A DNA stretch of 64,000 nt from Pelagibius sp050043265 (lineage in GTDB: Bacteria; Pseudomonadota; Alphaproteobacteria; Kiloniellales; Kiloniellaceae): positions 40,768-104,767 of the forward strand of contig JBHJIR010000009.1 of NCBI GenBank assembly GCA_050043265.1, written 5' to 3'. Below the pieces are notes generated by a model, which worked only from the letters and a program-made list of their open reading frames with translations, did not search any database and had not been told where the DNA came from. Below are positions 62,007 through 64,000 of this stretch, in pieces. Numbering within the stretch: position 1 is the first letter of the stretch; each line of letters opens with the position of its first letter. Both the position numbers and the translations under genes were made by a program.

Positions 62007-63358
62007 CAGCGGGACTCCTGCTTGCTTGCGCCCTGTTTATGGGCGCCGATCTTGCCGCCGGGGTCGGGGTAGCGGTAGACGCCGCCCTCGAAGTTGCGCA
62101 GCAGCAGGTCGTCACCGTCGCGTCCGACGATGTAGTCGGGCAGCAAGGGGATCTTGCCGCCACCGTTGGGCGCGTCGATCACGTACTGCGGCACAGCGTA
62201 CCCCGTGGTATGGCCGCGCAGACCCTCGATGATCTCGATGCCCTTCTCGACCGGGGTGCGGAAGTGCGAGGAGCCGGTGATCGGATCGCACTGGTAGAGG
62301 TAGTAGGGCTTTACCCGGCGCATCAGCAGGCCGTGCATCATCGACTTCATGGTGTCGACCGAATCGTTGATGCCCTTCAGCAGCACCGTCTGGCTGCCCA
62401 GCGGGATGCCGGCGTCGGCCAGGCGGGCGTAGGCCTCGGTCACCTCCGGCGTCAGTTCCTTGGGGTGGGTGACGTGGATGCTCATCCACACCGGATGGTG
62501 CTTACGCAGCATGCGGGTAAGGGAGCGGGTGACGCGCATCGGCAGCACCGTCGGCACCTTGGTGCCGAGGCGGATGAACTCGACGTGCTTGATGCGGCGC
62601 AGGCGGCCGAGCAGGTAGTCGAGCTTCTCGTCGGCGATGGTCAGGGGATCGCCGCCCGACAGCAGCACGTCGCGGATTTCCGGATGTGCCTCGATATAGC
62701 TCAGGGCCTGTTCCCACTGGCTGGGCGAGAAGTTGTACTCGCCGCCGGCCTCGCCGACCATGCGCGAGCGCGTGCAGTAGCGGCAGTAGGTCGAGCAAAA
62801 CCCGGTGGGCAGGAACAGCACCCGGTCCGGGTAGCGATGCACGAGGCCCGGCGTCTTGGTGTCGTGGTCTTCCCCCAGCGGGTCGTCCGCTTCGCCCGGC
62901 GTGCGCAGGTATTCCTGGCCGACGGGGATGTGGGTGCGACGGAGCGGCTCCTCGGCGTCGTCGCGGCTCATCAGGCTGGCGTAGTAGGGCGTGATCCCGA
63001 CCGGCAACGAGCCTTTGTGCTGGGCGATGGCGCCGCGCTCGTCCTCCGACAACTGGAAGATCTTTTCCAGTTGGGCGAGGGAGCGGATGCGGCTACGCAG
63101 CTGCCAGCGCCAGTCGTTCCATTCCTCGGGCGAGGCCTCGGGGAAGAAGCGCCGGCGGAACGTCCGGCTGTCCGGCCCGCTGGGAAAACGCTCCGTCCGC
63201 TGCCGGGCCTCGAAGGTCCGCGGCAGCAAGCCGTCGCCCGTACGCCGCGCGGGCGGCCAGGAAGCCGGGGAAATCAGAGAATTGGATTGGAGGGGAGTCG
63301 ATGTCGGTTCGCTCTGCGAACCGGGAGGCTCCGATGGGGGAGCCTGAAGATCGTCCAT
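62006..63358 (-). CDS. kamA: Lysine 2,3-aminomutase (KamA family)
   Basis: This 450-residue radical-SAM/PLP enzyme converts L-lysine to L-beta-lysine. The [4Fe-4S] cysteines are Cys188, Cys192 and Cys195 (CSTYCRYC). The PLP lysine is Lys402 in DAPNGGGKIPLLP. Asp358 (YQCDPITG) and Asp395 (IDAPNG) correspond to the two aspartates that bind the substrate epsilon-amine in clostridial lysine aminomutase, so lysine is a likely substrate. The family blocks WNDWRWQLRSRI and HRYPDRVLFLPTGF are present. ATG 63358 is chosen; the frame is open to GTG 63421. The first 75 residues are a Pro/Ser-rich extension not found in the clostridial enzyme. It is the first gene of the four-gene operon. Confidence 0.9.
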   Translation of the reverse strand: MDDLQAPPSEPPGSQSEPTSTPLQSNSLISPASWPPARRTGDGLLPRTFEARQRTERFPSGPDSRTFRRRFFPEASPEEWNDWRWQLRSRIRSLAQLEKIFQLSEDERGAIAQHKGSLPVGITPYYASLMSRDDAEEPLRRTHIPVGQEYLRTPGEADDPLGEDHDTKTPGLVHRYPDRVLFLPTGFCSTYCRYCTRSRMVGEAGGEYNFSPSQWEQALSYIEAHPEIRDVLLSGGDPLTIADEKLDYLLGRLRRIKHVEFIRLGTKVPTVLPMRVTRSLTRMLRKHHPVWMSIHVTHPKELTPEVTEAYARLADAGIPLGSQTVLLKGINDSVDTMKSMMHGLLMRRVKPYYLYQCDPITGSSHFRTPVEKGIEIIEGLRGHTTGYAVPQYVIDAPNGGGKIPLLPDYIVGRDGDDLLLRNFEGGVYRYPDPGGKIGAHKQGASKQESR

Positions 63359-63423
63359 TTCTTGGTCAATCCATAAGTCGCGGGGGTCGTCGCGCGAAAA
63401 TCGTCGATTCTGACACCGCACCG

Positions 63424-63452
63424 CAGACTGAGAATCTAATTGATCAAGTCTG
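63424..63452. promoter_or_regulatory. Inverted repeat in the kamA upstream region
   Basis: CAGACT (63424-63429) and AGTCTG (63447-63452) form a 6-bp inverted repeat with TTGATCAA inside (63440-63447). The region from 63430 to 63490 is AT-richer than its surroundings and holds the promoter of the leftward kamA operon and probably that of the rightward dehydrogenase. No known regulator site is recognised. Confidence 0.35.
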
Positions 63453-63612
63453 ACCTCAATTCAAGAAGTTTTTTGCTAAGACTTCCTAAAGATCACGGCA
63501 CCGTCACAGCCACCGAAAAACTGGCGTAGCGATTGCGTCCTTCTAAGGGCCGAGCGCGTTGCCTATGATCGCCCCGACCAGAAGAGCGCATGACGGCAAG
63601 GAGTAAGGTTCC

Positions 63613-64000
63613 ATGAAGCTATGGCGGATCGAGACGACAGACGGCATCGACGGGTTGAGGCAGGCGGACATTTCCCTGCCGGACCCGGGCGCGGGCGAGG
63701 TGCGGGTGCGCCTGCGGGCCAATGCCATCAACTACCGGGACCTCTCGGTGGTCGGCGATCCGGCGGCGCGCGGCATTGCCTTGCCGCGGATTCCCAACTC
63801 CGATGGCGCCGGGGAGGTGCTGGCGGGCGGGCCGGGGGTTGACGGGTTCGCGCCGGGCGACCGGGTGGCCGGCTGCTTCTTCCAGAACTGGACCGACGGG
63901 CCCTGTACGGCCGAAGCCATGGCCTCGGCCATGGGCGGGGAGATCGACGGGGTGCTGGCCGAGGAGGCCAACCTGAAAGCCGGTGGCCTGGTGAAGATTC
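63613..64000 (+). CDS. Zinc-type/quinone-oxidoreductase-like alcohol dehydrogenase, 3' end outside the window
   Basis: The frame is open from ATG 63613 to the window end (129 codons). The sequence MKLWRIETTDGIDGL, then ANAINYRDLSVV and PRIPNSDGAGEVLAGGPGV, FAPGDRVAGCFFQNW matches NAD(P)-dependent medium-chain dehydrogenases of the zinc-free or AdhA/quinone reductase group. AAGGAG stands eight bases before the ATG. It starts divergently from the kamA operon; a functional link is not proven. Confidence 0.82.
   Translation, partial: MKLWRIETTDGIDGLRQADISLPDPGAGEVRVRLRANAINYRDLSVVGDPAARGIALPRIPNSDGAGEVLAGGPGVDGFAPGDRVAGCFFQNWTDGPCTAEAMASAMGGEIDGVLAEEANLKAGGLVKI

Noticed and set aside
63440..63447. 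FNR box TTGAT-N4-ATCAA
   Set aside because: The sequence is TTGATCAA without the four-base spacer required for an FNR or Anr site.

Overview
The window is a GC-rich (roughly 65-68% by eye), densely coded chromosomal segment of an alphaproteobacterium. TRAP and ABC transporters, a complete beta-oxidation operon, a MetZ-type methionine pathway, a BTLCP cysteine protease, an Irr/ICE-like iron box and REP-like elements with conserved ends all fit a marine or soil Rhodospirillales/Kiloniellales-type organism. That placement is inferred; there is no rRNA in the window. I see no tRNA, rRNA, CRISPR array, phage or insertion sequence.

Layout. 1-1652: end of a DUF1007 protein and a NicO/RcnA-type Ni/Co exporter. 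2032-4931: two LuxR-type regulators with degenerate receiver domains facing each other across four 19-bp tandem repeats, then a Crp/Fnr regulator. 5288-8879: AGE-family epimerase, an amino-acid ABC permease and binding protein without an ATPase gene, and a DUF2061 protein behind two iron-box-like dyads. 9033-15648: divergent catabolic locus (Ldh-family dehydrogenase, UxaA-family dehydratase, FadR-type regulator; DctPQM TRAP transporter). 16113-24523: zinc alcohol dehydrogenase, then the beta-oxidation operon (acyl-CoA ligase with a frameshift, thiolase, FadB-like enzyme, acyl-CoA dehydrogenase). 24690-33556: small enzymes, aldo/keto reductases, EamA and LysE exporters and several unknown proteins. 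33746-41782: acetolactate-synthase-like enzyme, large MscS channel, Tat-exported solute-binding protein, rhodanese plus O-succinylhomoserine sulfhydrylase. 42176-48105: c-di-GMP/surface signalling group (PEP-CTERM-type acyltransferase, LapG-like BTLCP protease, degenerate HD-GYP protein, GGDEF-EAL protein). 48102-54805: tripartite RND efflux operon with a divergent TetR regulator and a 30-bp perfect palindrome between them. 54879-57649: lipoprotein, EamA transporter, MetE-like methyltransferase. 57722-63358: four-gene translationally coupled operon. 63613-end: partial alcohol dehydrogenase.

The best candidate for an undescribed system is the last operon: a lysine 2,3-aminomutase (KamA), two different D-Ala-D-Ala-ligase-like ATP-grasp enzymes and a GNAT-HDAC-GNAT triple fusion. 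All three junctions are 4-base ATGA overlaps. KamA keeps the residues that define lysine specificity, and the deacetylase domain keeps its metal ligands and catalytic His/Tyr residues. The set looks like a pathway that makes beta-lysine, joins it by ATP-dependent amide bonds, and adds and removes an acetyl group. The product is unknown.

Secondary points of interest are the paired degenerate LuxR regulators with the tandem repeat array, the HD-GYP protein that lost its HD dyad next to a LapG-like protease, a 76-bp nested palindrome in an AT-rich island, an array of GAAA-loop mini-hairpins, and the possible joint Irr and Fur control of DUF2061.
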